Shown in pieces: positions 28,792 to 39,367 of a stretch of 64,000 bases of DNA. The DNA is taken from NCBI GenBank assembly GCA_012927585.1, contig JABBOY010000022.1, positions 223,653-287,652 on the forward strand, written 5' to 3'. Positions within the stretch are counted from its first letter, which is position 1, and every line of letters begins with the position of its first letter. Both the position numbers and the translations under genes were made by a program. The stretch comes from Glaciimonas sp. GTDB lineage: Bacteria > Pseudomonadota > Gammaproteobacteria > Burkholderiales > Burkholderiaceae_D. The notes beneath the pieces are model-generated. The model was not told the DNA's origin. It made no database searches and saw only the letters and a program-made list of their open reading frames with translations.

Positions 28792-29577
28792 TTATTTTAG
28801 CAAGCGCCGCCGCGTCAGCACCGTCGCCAGATAAAATCCCACAATGCAATATGTTAGCAATAAAGCCAAATCATGCACCGGCGTTGCAGGCCAGGCACCG
28901 AGAATCAAGGGCCGTACCAGATTGACCGCAGCGCCGAGCGGCAATACCCACGAAACCCATTGCAACCAGTCCGGTAATTGCGTGATTGGGTAATACACAC
29001 CCGACAAAAACACCATCGGCGTGAGTACCATCGTAAAGTAATAGGTAAAAAAATCATATCCCTGCGCAAGGGCATTGACCACCAACCCCATCGATGCAAA
29101 GGTCATGCCGATGAGAATCAACAAGGGCACCACCAGCACGGTATGTGGGTTCAGGCCGATGCCCAAAAACAGCAACACAGCCAAAATAACCAAGCCTGAG
29201 AACAAGGCTTTACTAGCGGCCCAAAGCATCTCGGCCAAAATGATGTCATCCAGCCCCAACGGCGCATTGAGTAAGGCGTCCCAGGTTTTTTGCACGTGCA
29301 TGCGCGAAAATGCTGAATACAGCGCCTCGAAAGAGGCTGCCATCATGATCGACATGCAGATCGTGCCTGAACCGAGATAATTGATGTAAGGAATGCCTTC
29401 TATCTGTTGGAGCAAGCTTCCCAGCCCATAGCCGAAGGCCACCAATGTAATCAATGGATCGGCGATATTACCGAGGACACTGGCGATCGCGAGCTTTTTC
29501 CAGACCAGGAAATTCCGTTGCCAGATGGGTCGAAAGCGCAGCGAAAACGTAGGTAATGCATAGGTGGAAGCAAACAT
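28792..29577 (-). CDS. ABC-2 type exporter permease, NodJ-like
   Basis: The 261-residue permease has six hydrophobic segments and the ABC-2 permease features of the NodJ/DrrB group, such as MMAASFEALYSAFSRMHVQKTWD and GVYYPITQLPDWLQWVSWVLPL. It starts one base after the ATPase gene stop, so the two are tightly coupled. NodIJ-type systems export lipid-linked or hydrophobic compounds; outside rhizobia the substrate is generally unknown, and nothing in the surroundings identifies it. Confidence 0.88.
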   Translation of the reverse strand: MFASTYALPTFSLRFRPIWQRNFLVWKKLAIASVLGNIADPLITLVAFGYGLGSLLQQIEGIPYINYLGSGTICMSIMMAASFEALYSAFSRMHVQKTWDALLNAPLGLDDIILAEMLWAASKALFSGLVILAVLLFLGIGLNPHTVLVVPLLILIGMTFASMGLVVNALAQGYDFFTYYFTMVLTPMVFLSGVYYPITQLPDWLQWVSWVLPLGAAVNLVRPLILGAWPATPVHDLALLLTYCIVGFYLATVLTRRRLLK

Positions 29578-29578
29578 T

Positions 29579-30511
29579 CTAATCCCGTATTTCTCGGCCA
29601 GTCAGTTTTAGAAACAAATCTTCCAGATTCGCCCGGCGATGCACAAAGCGAACATCCGTTGTGTCATGCAAACTGGCCAGCAATTGTTGCGCGTCATTGG
29701 TGTAGCAAAAAACCGTTTCACCGCTTATCTCGATCCGGGCCGATTGATGGCGCCCCAAACTGTCGCTCCATTGGCGGGCACCTTCACCATACACTTCGAC
29801 CACTTCAGACTCAATGTGCAGGGCAATCAAATTTCCAGGAGATCCTTCCGCAATCATTTTGCCATGATCAATCACCACCAAACGGTCACACAAACGTTCC
29901 GCCTCATCCATGAAATGGGTGGTTAATAAAATAGTTTTGCCCTGGCTCACAAGCGTCTTCAAGCGCGCCCAAATCATGTGCCGCGCCTGCGGGTCCAGCC
30001 CTGTAGTCGGTTCATCCATGAAAATCAGGTCAGGATCATTGACAAGTGCGCGGGCCAGCATAAGGCGCCGTCTCATGCCGCCCGACAACTCCGCTATGGC
30101 CGCATTTTTTTTCGCAGTCAAGTTGGCGAACTCAAGCAGAGCGGGAATGCGGGCCTGGATAAGCGCGTCGGGAATGCCAAAATAACGCCCAAAAACTAGC
30201 AGATTTTCCGCTACCGTAAAGTCGGGGTCAAGATTGTCTGACTGCGGCACTACTCCTACACGCAAACGGGCCTGACGGGCATGCGATGGGATACTTTGTC
30301 CTGCCAGAGTAATTCGGCCGCTGTCGGGTGCTGTTAACCCAAGACATAAACGCAACGTGGTTGTCTTGCCAGCGCCATTTGGCCCCAGCAATCCATAGCA
30401 TTCGCCGCGCCGCAAGGAAAAACACAGCTTATCGACTACGACGCTTTTCAGATTGCCCTTACCATAGGATTTATGCAGGTTCTCCACAGTTAAAATGTCA
30501 GACTGCAGCAT
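29579..30511 (-). CDS. ABC exporter ATP-binding protein, NodI-like
   Basis: This 310-residue ATPase has Walker A GPNGAGKT (43–50), Q-loop PQSDN, signature LSGGM (142–146), Walker [12 protein letters not shown] (161–171) and the H-loop [14 protein letters not shown]. The long C-terminal part after the H-loop is typical of NodI/DrrA-type exporters. The ATG at 30509–30511 is preferred because AAGGA lies eight bases upstream. It partners the permease encoded one base downstream. A bidirectional hairpin separates this gene from the ribosomal operon. Confidence 0.9.
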   Translation of the reverse strand: MLQSDILTVENLHKSYGKGNLKSVVVDKLCFSLRRGECYGLLGPNGAGKTTTLRLCLGLTAPDSGRITLAGQSIPSHARQARLRVGVVPQSDNLDPDFTVAENLLVFGRYFGIPDALIQARIPALLEFANLTAKKNAAIAELSGGMRRRLMLARALVNDPDLIFMDEPTTGLDPQARHMIWARLKTLVSQGKTILLTTHFMDEAERLCDRLVVIDHGKMIAEGSPGNLIALHIESEVVEVYGEGARQWSDSLGRHQSARIEISGETVFCYTNDAQQLLASLHDTTDVRFVHRRANLEDLFLKLTGREIRD

Positions 30512-30617
30512 CCGGTAATTCCTTAACGACATAATTGATAAACGCTATCCTACCGTCATTTTCCACTCAGTCCGATCTGTTCGATCAGGAAGATCAGGAT
30601 TGCACTGTCACGCACGA

Positions 30618-30646
30618 ACAAAAGCCAGGCTATGCCTGGCTTTTGT
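30618..30646. terminator. Terminator at the end of the ribosomal superoperon
   Basis: A perfect 13-base stem (30618–30630 with 30634–30646) closes a TAT loop, with AAAA/TTTT at its base so that it can act in both directions. It lies 26 bases downstream of the rplQ stop codon and marks the end of the minus-strand ribosomal block. Confidence 0.85.
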
Positions 30647-30671
30647 TGATTAAGCGCTTTAAAACAGCTAT

Positions 30672-31067
30672 TTATTCCGCATCAGCAATTTCTACCGCTT
30701 CAGTTGTATCTGGACGGTCAAGCAATTCGATAAAGGCCATAGGTGCGTTATCGCCGACGCGAAAACCCATTTTCAAGATGCGCAGATAACCACCATTACG
30801 ATTGGCATAGCGCGGGCCCAGTTCGGCGAACAGCTTCACCACTATTTCGCGGTCACGTAGGCGGTTAAATGCCAGGCGCTTGTTAGCCAATGTATCTGTT
30901 TTACCCAAGGTAAGAATTGGCTCAATAACACGGCGTAATTCCTTGGCTTTAGGCAATGTTGTTTTAATCGCCTCATGACGCAGCAGAGATACTGTCATGT
31001 TGCGCAGCATAGCCAAGCGGTGGGAAGAAGTGCGATTCAGCTTGCGAAGACCGTGACGATGACGCAT
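30672..31067 (-). CDS. rplQ: 50S ribosomal protein L17
   Basis: The 131-residue protein starts [17 protein letters not shown], the L17 signature, and is of standard bacterial length with a slightly acidic tail. L17 sits near the peptide exit tunnel. It is the last gene of the alpha operon, 140 bases after rpoA, an unusually wide gap that contains an exact TATAAT on the minus strand (31159–31164) but no matching -35 element. Confidence 0.96.
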   Translation of the reverse strand: MRHRHGLRKLNRTSSHRLAMLRNMTVSLLRHEAIKTTLPKAKELRRVIEPILTLGKTDTLANKRLAFNRLRDREIVVKLFAELGPRYANRNGGYLRILKMGFRVGDNAPMAFIELLDRPDTTEAVEIADAE

Positions 31068-31207
31068 GGTAATTCCTTTCTAGTTAAGTTTGATTCCAGC
31101 TCTTCTATCGTAACGACATAGATCTGTCTCTACGCGGGCCGGTAAAATTAAGTGCGTAATTATACTAAATTAGTCGTAAATAAATTAAAGATTATTCACG
31201 TTGATTA

Positions 31208-32185
31208 TTACTTTTCCAAACCGACAGGCGGCCAGTTTTCAAGTTTCATGCCTAACGTCAAACCACGCGAGGCAAGTACTTCCTTGATTTCATTCAAGGA
31301 TTTACGACCTAGGTTCGGAGTTTTGAGTAGTTCATTTTCGCTACGCTGGATCAGATCGCCGATATAGTAAATATTTTCGGCTTTGAGGCAGTTCGCGGAA
31401 CGCACTGTCAACTCCAGGTCATCAACCGGACGCAGCAAAATCGGATCCACTGCTGGCGTACGGGATGGTGTTTCTGCTGCAGCTTCCGTACCCTCCAGTG
31501 CAGCAAATACATTCAATTGTTCAACCAGCACTCGCGCGGATTGACGGATCGCTTCCTCAGGTGAAATCACACCATTGGTTTCAATATTGATGACTAATTT
31601 ATCCAGATCCGTGCGCTGCTCAACGCGTGCCGATTCAACGGAATATGATACACGACGTACCGGCGAGAAAGAGGCATCTAAAATGATCCGGCCGATTGTC
31701 TTGTTGGTATCCTCGGCCAAGCGACGAACGTTGCCAGGTACGTAGCCACGACCTTTTTCAACCTTAATCTGCATATCCAGTTTGCCACCAGCAGTAAGAT
31801 GCGCAATCTCGTGATCTGGATTAATGAGTTCAACATCGTGCGGCAAGTCAATATCCGAAGCCAAGACTGCACCTTCACCCTCTTTTTTAAGAGTCAGAGT
31901 GACTTCATCACGGTTATGAACCTTGAATACAACTCCCTTCAAGTTCAATAACAGGTCGACAACGTCTTCTTGCACACCATCAAGAGAAGAATATTCATGC
32001 ACCACGCCGGCTATAGTAACTTCCGTTGGCGCAAAGCCAACCATAGAAGAGAGCAGTACACGACGCAACGCATTGCCAAGCGTATGCCCGTAACCGCGTT
32101 CAAACGGTTCCATCACTACCTTGGCATGACTCGCACCCAAAGTTTCGACATCAATAATACGGGGCTTTAATAAACTGTTTTGCAT
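31208..32185 (-). CDS. rpoA: RNA polymerase alpha subunit
   Basis: The 325-residue subunit has the dimerising N-terminal domain ([17 protein letters not shown], residues about 30–46) and the C-terminal DNA- and activator-binding domain ([19 protein letters not shown], then [19 protein letters not shown]). It scaffolds beta and beta' in RNA polymerase. AAGGA lies before the ATG. Unlike in a tightly packed alpha operon, a terminator-like hairpin lies between rpsD and this gene, so part of its transcription may be attenuated. Confidence 0.97.
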   Translation of the reverse strand: MQNSLLKPRIIDVETLGASHAKVVMEPFERGYGHTLGNALRRVLLSSMVGFAPTEVTIAGVVHEYSSLDGVQEDVVDLLLNLKGVVFKVHNRDEVTLTLKKEGEGAVLASDIDLPHDVELINPDHEIAHLTAGGKLDMQIKVEKGRGYVPGNVRRLAEDTNKTIGRIILDASFSPVRRVSYSVESARVEQRTDLDKLVINIETNGVISPEEAIRQSARVLVEQLNVFAALEGTEAAAETPSRTPAVDPILLRPVDDLELTVRSANCLKAENIYYIGDLIQRSENELLKTPNLGRKSLNEIKEVLASRGLTLGMKLENWPPVGLEK

Positions 32186-32242
32186 GAAATGTCCTTTTCA
32201 ATACCCTCGACTCGTTACGCCGATAAGGCTGATGGCACAATG

Positions 32243-32269
32243 AAAAATACCTACCGGAAACCGGTAGGT
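32243..32269 (-). terminator. Terminator-like hairpin between rpsD and rpoA
   Basis: Nine perfect base pairs (ACCTACCGG, 32249–32257, with 32261–32269) close a three-base loop, followed on the minus strand by ATTTTT. It starts 24 bases past the rpsD stop codon, inside what is normally one operon, so partial termination or RNA processing is likely. Confidence 0.7.
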
Positions 32270-32292
32270 GATAAATACGATCAAATTGCTAA

Positions 32293-32916
32293 TTAACGTG
32301 AATACAGCTCGACGATCAAGGATTCATTGACATCTTTAGCGATATCGCTGCGGTCAGGAACCGACTTGAAAATGCCTTCCATCTTTTTGCTATCGACGGA
32401 AACCCATAACGGCATGCCGATTTGTTCTGCCAGAGAAAGTGCTTCCAGAATACGCACTTGTTTCTTGGATTTCTCGCGTACAGCGACCACATCACCTGGT
32501 TTGACCTGATAAGACGCGATATTGACAACAATGTTATTTACCGTAAAAGCTTTATGACTAACCAACTGGCGCGCTTCGGCGCGAGTAGAGCCAAAACCCA
32601 TACGATAGGCCACATTATCCAAACGGGACTCGAGCAAAGTCAGCAAACTCTCGCCAGTATTACCTTTACGGCGGTCTGCTTCCGCAAAATAACGACGGAA
32701 CTGGCGTTCCAGAATACCGTACATGCGTTTTACTTTTTGCTTCTCACGCAACTGATTACCATAGTCGGATGTGCGAGCACCAGACTTGATACCATGCTGA
32801 CCAGGCTTCACATCCAGCTTGCACTTTGAATCCAACGAGCGGCGAGCGCTCTTCAGGAACAGATCAGTACCTTCACGACGTGAAAGTTTAGCTTTAGGTC
32901 CAATATAACGTGCCAC
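32293..32916 (-). CDS. rpsD: 30S ribosomal protein S4
   Basis: I start this 207-residue protein at a GTG (32914–32916), giving [23 protein letters not shown] precedes it at good spacing, whereas the upstream open frame adds 12 residues foreign to S4. The S4 RNA-binding region ([20 protein letters not shown]) is intact. S4 nucleates 30S assembly, binds 16S rRNA and in E. coli represses the alpha operon translationally. Terminator-like hairpins flank the gene on both sides. Confidence 0.96.
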   Translation of the reverse strand: MARYIGPKAKLSRREGTDLFLKSARRSLDSKCKLDVKPGQHGIKSGARTSDYGNQLREKQKVKRMYGILERQFRRYFAEADRRKGNTGESLLTLLESRLDNVAYRMGFGSTRAEARQLVSHKAFTVNNIVVNIASYQVKPGDVVAVREKSKKQVRILEALSLAEQIGMPLWVSVDSKKMEGIFKSVPDRSDIAKDVNESLIVELYSR

Positions 32917-33011
32917 GGAATTTCCTTTTAAATATTGACGCTCCAAAAGCATAATTGAACTTCAATTAGCCGAGCGCTAGTATGATTACTTTGCAATCAC
33001 ACAGTGGTCTT

Positions 33012-33039
33012 AAAAAAATACCGCCAAATTATTTGGCGG
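33012..33039 (-). terminator. Terminator-like hairpin between rpsK and rpsD
   Basis: CCGCCAAA (33021–33028) pairs perfectly with 33032–33039 around a TTA loop; on the minus strand it is followed by TATTTTTTT. It starts 34 bases after the rpsK stop codon and leaves about 95 bases of leader before rpsD. This is a complete intrinsic-terminator structure inside the alpha operon. Confidence 0.75.
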
Positions 33040-33072
33040 GTAATTGCATCTGCTCTAGAAATTAACAGCAGA

Positions 33073-33477
33073 TTAAATGCGACGACGCTTAGGTGGCCGG
33101 CACCCATTGTGCGGAACCGGTGTCACATCCTGAATTTGAGTAATCTTAATACCCAAATTGTTCAATGCACGTACTGCTGATTCGCGACCAGGGCCGGGGC
33201 CTTTGATACGAACCTCCAAATTTTTAACACCACATTCAACAGCAACTTTACCTGCTGCTTCGGCTGCTACCTGCGCAGCGAAGGGTGTCGATTTACGCGA
33301 ACCTTTGAAACCGGCACCACCGGACGTAGCCCATGAAAGCGCATTGCCTTGGCGATCTGTAATAGTGATAATAGTGTTATTAAAGGAGGCATGCACATGT
33401 GCAATACCTTCAGCAACATTTTTCTTAACTTTTTTGCGCACACGTGCTGCTGCGGCGCTATTCTGAGCTTTTGCCAT
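33073..33477 (-). CDS. rpsK: 30S ribosomal protein S11
   Basis: A 134-residue protein with the S11 core ([20 protein letters not shown]) and the C-terminal [18 protein letters not shown]11 forms the platform around the mRNA exit and E site. It follows rpsM by 43 bases. The Ala-rich N-terminus ([18 protein letters not shown]) is usual for betaproteobacteria. Confidence 0.97.
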   Translation of the reverse strand: MAKAQNSAAAARVRKKVKKNVAEGIAHVHASFNNTIITITDRQGNALSWATSGGAGFKGSRKSTPFAAQVAAEAAGKVAVECGVKNLEVRIKGPGPGRESAVRALNNLGIKITQIQDVTPVPHNGCRPPKRRRI

Positions 33478-33520
33478 AATAATTTCCTTGAGTCTGAAGT
33501 CTAATCAAGCTGACGCTAGA

Positions 33521-33886
33521 TTATTTTTTCAGCGACTGAGCGGCTTTGCGCGGCCCCTTGCGGGTACGCGCATTGGTACGTGTACGCTGACCACGGCAAG
33601 GTAAACCCTTGCGATGGCGCATACCGCGATAACAACCAAGATCCATAAGGCGCTTGATGTTCATCGATATTTCACGACGGAGATCACCTTCAACGATGAA
33701 TTTACCTATCTCGTCGCGTAGTTTTTCCAATTCATTATCATCCAGATCCTTGACTTTTTTGGTCGTCAAAACACCTGTTTTTTCACAAATTTTTTGTGCC
33801 CGCGGGCGGCCCACACCATATATAGCAGTTAAGCCGATGATAGTGTGCTGATGGTTTGGGATATTAACCCCTGCAATACGTGCCAT
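33521..33886 (-). CDS. rpsM: 30S ribosomal protein S13
   Basis: The 121-residue protein starts [14 protein letters not shown] and ends with the basic [18 protein letters not shown] tail that contacts tRNA in the 30S head. It forms intersubunit bridges with L5. In E. coli this gene begins the alpha operon; here it follows rpmJ by 27 bases with no visible promoter. Confidence 0.97.
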   Translation of the reverse strand: MARIAGVNIPNHQHTIIGLTAIYGVGRPRAQKICEKTGVLTTKKVKDLDDNELEKLRDEIGKFIVEGDLRREISMNIKRLMDLGCYRGMRHRKGLPCRGQRTRTNARTRKGPRKAAQSLKK

Positions 33887-33913
33887 TCGTTATTCCTCGA
33901 TCAATAACGTTAA

Positions 33914-34027
33914 TTAACCTTGGCGCTGTTTATGGCGCGGTTCGGTGCAAATGACACGAACAACGCCTTTGCGCTTAATAATCTTGCAATTGCGGCAGAT
34001 CCGCTTGACTGATGCGAGAACTTTCAT
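33914..34027 (-). CDS. rpmJ: 50S ribosomal protein L36
   Basis: A 37-codon frame from ATG 34025–34027 to TAA 33914–33916 reads [20 protein letters not shown] and continues [17 protein letters not shown]. Cys11, Cys14, Cys27 and His32 form the zinc site, so this is the zinc-containing (C+) form of L36. It lies between infA and rpsM, its usual place at the end of the spc operon. Confidence 0.96.
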   Translation of the reverse strand: MKVLASVKRICRNCKIIKRKGVVRVICTEPRHKQRQG

Positions 34028-34071
34028 TTTTGCCCCGTTCTTTCACTTCTAGATTCGATTTGTCTTAAAAA

Positions 34072-34290
34072 CTATTTTGTACGGAAAACAATCCGTGCCC
34101 TGCTTAGATCATAGGGCGTCAACTCCACAGTCACCTTATCTCCTGGCAATATACGAATGTAATTCATGCGCATCTTGCCAGAAATATGACCTAAAACCAC
34201 ATGACCATTTTCTAATTTAACTCGAAATGTCGCATTTGGAAGGTTCTCAAGAACTTCTCCCTGCAACTGTATAACATCATCTTTTGCCAT
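34072..34290 (-). CDS. infA: Translation initiation factor IF-1
   Basis: From the ATG at 34288–34290 the protein is 72 residues, the family length, starting [20 protein letters not shown] and containing [20 protein letters not shown], an S1-like OB fold. It binds the ribosomal A site during initiation. The open frame upstream (to 34368) overlaps the end of secY and is not coding. Many betaproteobacteria have a second infA copy elsewhere. Confidence 0.95.
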   Translation of the reverse strand: MAKDDVIQLQGEVLENLPNATFRVKLENGHVVLGHISGKMRMNYIRILPGDKVTVELTPYDLSRARIVFRTK

Positions 34291-34330
34291 TCGGTCTGCT
34301 CTTTCTAATGGGCGGTTATCGCTAAGGAAT

Positions 34331-35647
34331 TCAGCCCTTGAAATTCGCTTTACGAAGCAATGATTCATATTGCTGAGACATGACGTAATTCTGTACCTGT
34401 GCCATAAAATCCATCGTTACAACAACAATGATCAATAGCGATGTACCGCCAAAATAAAATGGCACCTTCCATCTTGCAATCAGGAATTCTGGCAATAAAC
34501 ACACAAGTGTTATATAGACAGCACCCGCCAGAGTCAATCTCATCAAGATTTTATCAATATAACGAGCAGTTTGGTCACCCGGCCTTATTCCCGGCACAAA
34601 TGCACCGCTCTTTTTCAAGTTATCAGCTGTTTCTTTACTATTAAAAACCAGAGCAGTGTAAAAGAAACAAAAGAATATAATTGCAGTTGAATATAACAGC
34701 GCATGTATCGGCTCGCCTGGCGCCATTGAAGTCGCCAAATCTTTCAAAAATCGAACAAATCCGTTTGATGTATCTCCAGACGTAAACCAACTGGTAATTG
34801 TAGCTGGGAATAAAATTATTGAGGATGCAAAAATTGGAGGAATTACACCCGCCATATTAAGCTTCAATGGCAAATGACTACTTTGCCCTCCATAAATCTT
34901 ATTACCAACCTGCCTTTTTGCATAATTTACCAGGATTTTACGCTGCCCCTGCTCTATGAAGACAACTACAAAAGTAACTCCAATAGCAACCAAGCAAATT
35001 AATATTGCAGCTAGAGCATTCATGGAACCGGTACGAACCAACTCAAATAGTCCCGCAACTGCTCCCGGTAATCCAGCCGCTATACCGGCAAAGATAATTA
35101 TCGAGATGCCATTACCTAAGCCGCGCTCAGTAATTTGTTCGCCCAACCACATTAAAAACATTGTCCCAGTGAGAAGCGTAACTACAGAAGTGAACCTGAA
35201 TGCCATACCGGGATCAATTACTAAGCCAACTTGCGACTCAAGCGCAACTGCGATTCCCAAGCCCTGGAAAAGGGCCAAAACTAAGGTTCCATAACGCGTA
35301 TATTGCGTAATCTTGCGCCTTCCTGATTCACCCTCTTTCTTCAGCGCTTCCAACTGTGGCGACACAATCGCCATGAGTTGCATGATAATTGAAGCTGAAA
35401 TATACGGCATGATACCAAGTGCAAATACAGTAAAACGAGAAAGAGACCCCCCGGAAAACATATTAAACATACCAAGAATACCACCTTGGTTTTGTTTAAA
35501 TAATTGCGCTAACTGGTTAGGATCGATTCCAGGAACTGGAATGTGAGATCCGACACGGTAAACCACTAAGGCCGAAAGAAGAAACCAAAGACGGCCCCAA
35601 GGGAACCCTCCGGATGCTCCTTTAGCTATTGCTGGACTAGTCGCCAA
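34331..35647 (-). CDS. secY: Protein translocase subunit SecY
   Basis: The 438-residue channel protein has ten membrane helices and conserved SecY segments ([46 protein letters not shown]). The start codon is TTG (35645–35647), supported by GGAG seven bases upstream and by the match [13 protein letters not shown] to the betaproteobacterial SecY N-terminus; no ATG lies nearby. It forms the translocon with SecE (encoded at 62245–62628) and SecG. It is the penultimate large gene of the spc operon. Confidence 0.96.
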   Translation of the reverse strand: MATSPAIAKGASGGFPWGRLWFLLSALVVYRVGSHIPVPGIDPNQLAQLFKQNQGGILGMFNMFSGGSLSRFTVFALGIMPYISASIIMQLMAIVSPQLEALKKEGESGRRKITQYTRYGTLVLALFQGLGIAVALESQVGLVIDPGMAFRFTSVVTLLTGTMFLMWLGEQITERGLGNGISIIIFAGIAAGLPGAVAGLFELVRTGSMNALAAILICLVAIGVTFVVVFIEQGQRKILVNYAKRQVGNKIYGGQSSHLPLKLNMAGVIPPIFASSIILFPATITSWFTSGDTSNGFVRFLKDLATSMAPGEPIHALLYSTAIIFFCFFYTALVFNSKETADNLKKSGAFVPGIRPGDQTARYIDKILMRLTLAGAVYITLVCLLPEFLIARWKVPFYFGGTSLLIIVVVTMDFMAQVQNYVMSQQYESLLRKANFKG

Positions 35648-35673
35648 TATAATGCTCCGATTACTCCAACAGC

Positions 35674-36105
35674 TTAAGCTACTGTGCCGCCAAGAGCTTC
35701 AATTGCAACTTTTGCACCCTTAGTCACAATTAAACCTTTAGTGGTAATTTTTTTAGTAAGTTCGCCGCAAAAAATTACTCTGACTACTTTTGCTAGCTGC
35801 CCAATTACTCCAGCCTGTTTTAACGACAATATGTCAATTTCGGCCAAGGGCAATGCTTCTAAATCAGATAATCGTACTTCCGCCTTAAATGGCGTAGCTG
35901 TAGATTTAAAACCGCGTTTTGGCAATCGCCTTTGAAGCGGCATTTGCCCGCCCTCAAAACCGACCTTATGAAATCCACCAGAACGTGATTTTTGACCCTT
36001 ATGACCACGCCCTGAAGTTTTACCTAGCCCTGAACCAATACCACGACCAACACGACGTTTTGCGTGTTTAGCCCCATCGGCAGGTTGAATTGTATTTAAT
36101 TCCAT
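35674..36105 (-). CDS. rplO: 50S ribosomal protein L15
   Basis: The 143-residue protein starts [20 protein letters not shown] and contains the Gly/Arg-rich extension [20 protein letters not shown] that threads into 23S rRNA. The C-terminal globular part ends [11 protein letters not shown]. It precedes secY by 27 bases, the usual order. Confidence 0.97.
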   Translation of the reverse strand: MELNTIQPADGAKHAKRRVGRGIGSGLGKTSGRGHKGQKSRSGGFHKVGFEGGQMPLQRRLPKRGFKSTATPFKAEVRLSDLEALPLAEIDILSLKQAGVIGQLAKVVRVIFCGELTKKITTKGLIVTKGAKVAIEALGGTVA

Positions 36106-36134
36106 TATTTACCCCGTTCATAAGGCTGCGCGCC

Positions 36135-36314
36135 TTATGCAACAACTTTTACAAGATACGATACTTTATTGATCATGCCACGCACTGATGGCGTGTCCTG
36201 CAACTCAGAAATCGAATTAATACGGCGTAAGCCAAGGCCTCGCACTGTGGCACGGTGAGATTCGCGTGTACCAATCAGCCCTTTGATTAATTGTACTTTT
36301 AATGTGTTTGTCAT
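36135..36314 (-). CDS. rpmD: 50S ribosomal protein L30
   Basis: From the ATG at 36312–36314 (AAGGGGA upstream) the protein is 59 residues long (180 bases with stop), starting [20 protein letters not shown] and containing the L30 signature [18 protein letters not shown]. The longer open frame runs into rpsE and lacks a ribosome-binding site. It lies between rpsE and rplO as usual. Confidence 0.95.
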   Translation of the reverse strand: MTNTLKVQLIKGLIGTRESHRATVRGLGLRRINSISELQDTPSVRGMINKVSYLVKVVA

Positions 36315-36324
36315 CAGAGTCCCC

Positions 36325-36843
36325 TTAACCCAGGATTTCTTCAATTGATTTGCCGCGCTTGGCAGCAATTTCAGATGGCGTACTCATCTTAGCCAGGCCA
36401 TTGAGCGTTGCGCGAACCAAATTATATGGATTACTTGAGCCGTTCGACTTTGCCACAACATTAGTTATCCCCATGACTTCGAAGATTGCACGCATCGCAC
36501 CACCAGCAATTACACCGGTGCCCTCTTTAGCCGGCGCCATAAGCACTTTGGATGCACCGTGCTTACCAGTTATTGTGTGCTGCAATGTGCCGTCCTTAAG
36601 ACTTACCTTGATCATGTTACGGCGCGCTTCTTCCATCGCTTTTTGAACAGCAACAGGCACTTCTTTCGATTTACCCTTACCCATACCGATACGGCCATCA
36701 CCGTCACCTACTACAGTCAACGCAGCGAACCCCATGATACGACCACCCTTGACCACTTTAGTCACACGGTTAATCGCAATCATCTTTTCGCGCATGCCAT
36801 CATCGGGCTTGTCGCTTTGCATTTTTGCCTGCATTTTTGCCAT
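36325..36843 (-). CDS. rpsE: 30S ribosomal protein S5
   Basis: A 172-residue protein with the dsRBD-like core ([19 protein letters not shown]) and the C-terminal alpha/beta domain ([20 protein letters not shown]). S5 helps accuracy of decoding and mRNA unwinding at the entry channel. No change is evident at the classical spectinomycin-resistance loop (KVVKGGR). It follows rplR by 12 bases. Confidence 0.97.
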   Translation of the reverse strand: MAKMQAKMQSDKPDDGMREKMIAINRVTKVVKGGRIMGFAALTVVGDGDGRIGMGKGKSKEVPVAVQKAMEEARRNMIKVSLKDGTLQHTITGKHGASKVLMAPAKEGTGVIAGGAMRAIFEVMGITNVVAKSNGSSNPYNLVRATLNGLAKMSTPSEIAAKRGKSIEEILG

Positions 36844-36855
36844 GACAATTCTTCC

Positions 36856-37218
36856 TTAGAACTTCAGACCAGCTTCACGCGCGGCTTCTGCCAACGCCTT
36901 TACACGGCCATGGTAACGGAAACCGGAGCGATCAAACGCAACTTCGGTAATTCCTACTTTAAGTGCCTTTTCGGCCACACGCTTACCAACCAAAGCCGCA
37001 GCTGCTGCATTACCACCCCTGCCAGACTGCCCGGCCAGTTCTTGCCTCACTTCCGCTTCCATAGTAGAAGCTGAAGCAAGAATTTTTGCATCTGGGCCAA
37101 TAAGATTTGCATAGATATGCAGATTGGTACGGTGCACGGATAAACGATTTACTTTTAACTCTGCGATCTTGGCACGAGTTTGACGTCCGCGGCGCAGCCG
37201 TGATTCTTTCTTGTCCAT
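36856..37218 (-). CDS. rplR: 50S ribosomal protein L18
   Basis: The 120-residue protein starts [20 protein letters not shown] and ends [17 protein letters not shown]. It binds 5S rRNA together with L5 and L25 in the central protuberance. The spacing to rplF (12 bases) and rpsE (12 bases) is compact, consistent with one spc transcript. Confidence 0.97.
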   Translation of the reverse strand: MDKKESRLRRGRQTRAKIAELKVNRLSVHRTNLHIYANLIGPDAKILASASTMEAEVRQELAGQSGRGGNAAAAALVGKRVAEKALKVGITEVAFDRSGFRYHGRVKALAEAAREAGLKF

Positions 37219-37230
37219 CGTCAGCCTCTA

Positions 37231-37764
37231 TTACTTCTTCTTGGTTTCTTTAAGTTTTACCACTTCGTCCGCATAACGGACACCCTTGCCTTTATAAGGC
37301 TCAGGACTGCGGTAAGCGCGAATTTCAGCAGCAACCTGTCCCACACGCTGCTTATCGACGCCCTTGATTAGAATTTCAGTTTGGGTTGGCGTTTCACATT
37401 TAATGCCATCAGGCATTTGATGCACTACCGGATGCGAGAAACCCAATGAAAGGTTTAACTTATCGCCTTGCGCTTGTGCACGATAACCAACACCCACCAA
37501 GCTTAATTTCCGCTCAAATCCTTTAGTCACACCATTAAGCATGTTATTGACCAAAGCGCGCAATGTGCCGGACATCGCATTTGCCTCACGACTATCGTTC
37601 GAAACATCAAATTTCAATATTCCGTTGTCGTTCGTCACTTTTACCAAATCTGTCAAAGCTTGAGAAAGCGTTCCTAAAGGGCCTTTTACAACGATTTGAT
37701 CTGACAAAATGGTGACTTCAGCACCAGCTGTCAGAGCAATTGGCATTTTACCTACACGAGACAT
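37231..37764 (-). CDS. rplF: 50S ribosomal protein L6
   Basis: The 177-residue protein has the two repeated L6 domains and ends with the signature [20 protein letters not shown]. It lies at the base of the L7/L12 stalk close to the elongation-factor site. ATG and [14 protein letters not shown] match the family start. Confidence 0.97.
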   Translation of the reverse strand: MSRVGKMPIALTAGAEVTILSDQIVVKGPLGTLSQALTDLVKVTNDNGILKFDVSNDSREANAMSGTLRALVNNMLNGVTKGFERKLSLVGVGYRAQAQGDKLNLSLGFSHPVVHQMPDGIKCETPTQTEILIKGVDKQRVGQVAAEIRAYRSPEPYKGKGVRYADEVVKLKETKKK

Positions 37765-37774
37765 CTTGAACTCC

Positions 37775-38170
37775 TTAGGCCACGTAGCAAATTACTTCGC
37801 CACCGACACCGTTTGCGCGTGCTTTGCGGTCTGTCATGACTCCCTTAGGCGTAGAAACAATTGCCACACCCAGGCCATTCATTACACTAGGGATCTCGTC
37901 TTTACCTTTATAAACGCGCAACCCTGGACGGGAAACACGCTCCAAACGTTCAATGACGGGACGATTTACATAATATTTCAAACCGATTTTGAGTTCAGCT
38001 TTACCCGCAGTTTCGGATATAGCGAAATCCTCAATGTAACCCTCGTCCTTTAGGACACTGGCAATCGCAACTTTAACCTTAGATGACGGCATTGATACCG
38101 TAGGCTTACTCACACCTTGTGCGTTGCGAATGCGGGTCAGCATATCGGCGATAGGATCGCTCATACTCAT
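37775..38170 (-). CDS. rpsH: 30S ribosomal protein S8
   Basis: The 131-residue protein starts [23 protein letters not shown] eight bases before the first of two ATGs supports that start. The C-terminal signature [20 protein letters not shown] is intact. S8 binds helix 21 of 16S rRNA and in E. coli represses the spc operon at the rplE start. Confidence 0.97.
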   Translation of the reverse strand: MSMSDPIADMLTRIRNAQGVSKPTVSMPSSKVKVAIASVLKDEGYIEDFAISETAGKAELKIGLKYYVNRPVIERLERVSRPGLRVYKGKDEIPSVMNGLGVAIVSTPKGVMTDRKARANGVGGEVICYVA

Positions 38171-38184
38171 TGCATCTACTCCTA

Positions 38185-38490
38185 TTACCAGCTAGCTTTA
38201 GTCATACCGGGAATTTCGCCGCGCATGGCTATTTCACGGAGCTTAATACGGCCCAAACCGAATTTACGGTAGGTGCCACGTGGACGACCTGTTAGCGAGC
38301 AGCGATTACGCTGACGCGTCGGATTTGCATTGCGCGGGAGCGCTTGCAACTTGAGGCGCGCCTCATAACGCTCCTCCTCCGACTTCGATTGATCGTCAAC
38401 TACAGCCTTTAATGCTGCGCGCTTACCAGCAAATTTCTTTACCAAATCAGCACGTTTCTGCTCACGGTTAATCAGTGACAATTTTGCCAT
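38185..38490 (-). CDS. rpsN: 30S ribosomal protein S14
   Basis: A 101-residue, zinc-free (long) form of S14: the CxxC pairs of the short form are absent and the C-terminal signature [20 protein letters not shown] is present. S14 is part of the 30S head. It lies between rplE and rpsH with 8–14-base gaps. Confidence 0.97.
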   Translation of the reverse strand: MAKLSLINREQKRADLVKKFAGKRAALKAVVDDQSKSEEERYEARLKLQALPRNANPTRQRNRCSLTGRPRGTYRKFGLGRIKLREIAMRGEIPGMTKASW

Positions 38491-38497
38491 GTCGTCC

Positions 38498-39037
38498 TCA
38501 GTTTCTGAACGGAAATTTAAAGGCGACTAGAAGTGCTTTAGCTTCTTCGTCGTTCTTAGCTGTAGTCGTGATACTGATGTTCATACCACGCAATGCGTCA
38601 ATCTTGTCGTACTCTATTTCGGGAAAAATAATTTGTTCCTTGACGCCAATATTATAGTTTCCACGTCCATCAAATGCGCGACCGGAAATACCCCGGAAGT
38701 CACGCACTCGCGGCATTGCGACCGTAATAAAGCGATCCAGAAACTCATACATACGAGCCCCGCGTAAAGTCACCATACAACCAATTGGGTAACCTTCCCG
38801 AATTTTGAAGCCCGCAATAGCCTTACGCGCTTTAGTAACAACTGGCTTCTGACCTGAAATTTTAGTCAAATCCCCGACCGCATGCTCGATAATTTTCTTA
38901 TCAGCCACTGCCTCTGATAAACCCATATTCAGTGTGATTTTAAGAATGCGCGGAACTTCCATCTCGGATTTATACGAAAATTTTTCCGTCAAAACAGCGA
39001 CAATTTTTTCTTTATAGAATTTTTGGAGTCGAGCCAT
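38498..39037 (-). CDS. rplE: 50S ribosomal protein L5
   Basis: The 179-residue protein starts [20 protein letters not shown] and shows the L5 signature [12 protein letters not shown] and the C-terminal [20 protein letters not shown]. It binds 5S rRNA and contacts P-site tRNA. In E. coli its translation start is the S8 repression site. Confidence 0.97.
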   Translation of the reverse strand: MARLQKFYKEKIVAVLTEKFSYKSEMEVPRILKITLNMGLSEAVADKKIIEHAVGDLTKISGQKPVVTKARKAIAGFKIREGYPIGCMVTLRGARMYEFLDRFITVAMPRVRDFRGISGRAFDGRGNYNIGVKEQIIFPEIEYDKIDALRGMNISITTTAKNDEEAKALLVAFKFPFRN

Positions 39038-39043
39038 GATCTC

Positions 39044-39358
39044 TTAAACCTTAACAACTTCGCCACTGGATTTGAAAATACGGACTTTAACGCCATCCAC
39101 ATCTTTAAAACCAACGCGATCTGCCTTGCCAGTTGCCACGTTAAACAACGCGACATTTGACACGTGAATCGGCATCAGCTTATCAACGATGCCACCTGTT
39201 GCACCAGTCATTGGGTTAGGCTTAACTGCTTTTTTAGCTACGTTAATACCATCAACAACCACATGTTCAGCATCCACACGATGCTGAACAACTCCACGCT
39301 TGCCTTTATCTTTACCGGCCAAGACGATAACTTCGTCGCTTTTTCGAATCTTATCCAT
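39044..39358 (-). CDS. rplX: 50S ribosomal protein L24
   Basis: A 104-residue protein with the N-terminal KOW motif ([20 protein letters not shown]) and the L24 core [20 protein letters not shown]. It initiates 50S assembly by binding the 5' domain of 23S rRNA. It sits between rplN and rplE as expected. Confidence 0.97.
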   Translation of the reverse strand: MDKIRKSDEVIVLAGKDKGKRGVVQHRVDAEHVVVDGINVAKKAVKPNPMTGATGGIVDKLMPIHVSNVALFNVATGKADRVGFKDVDGVKVRIFKSSGEVVKV

Positions 39359-39367
39359 AACGACTCC

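Noticed and set aside
30618..30646. CRISPR or other tandem-repeat array
   Set aside because: Isolated hairpins occur at several places, but no regularly spaced direct repeats were found anywhere in the window.
31159..31164. Exact TATAAT on the minus strand before rplQ
   Set aside because: No acceptable -35 element lies 16–18 bases upstream, so I did not call a promoter.
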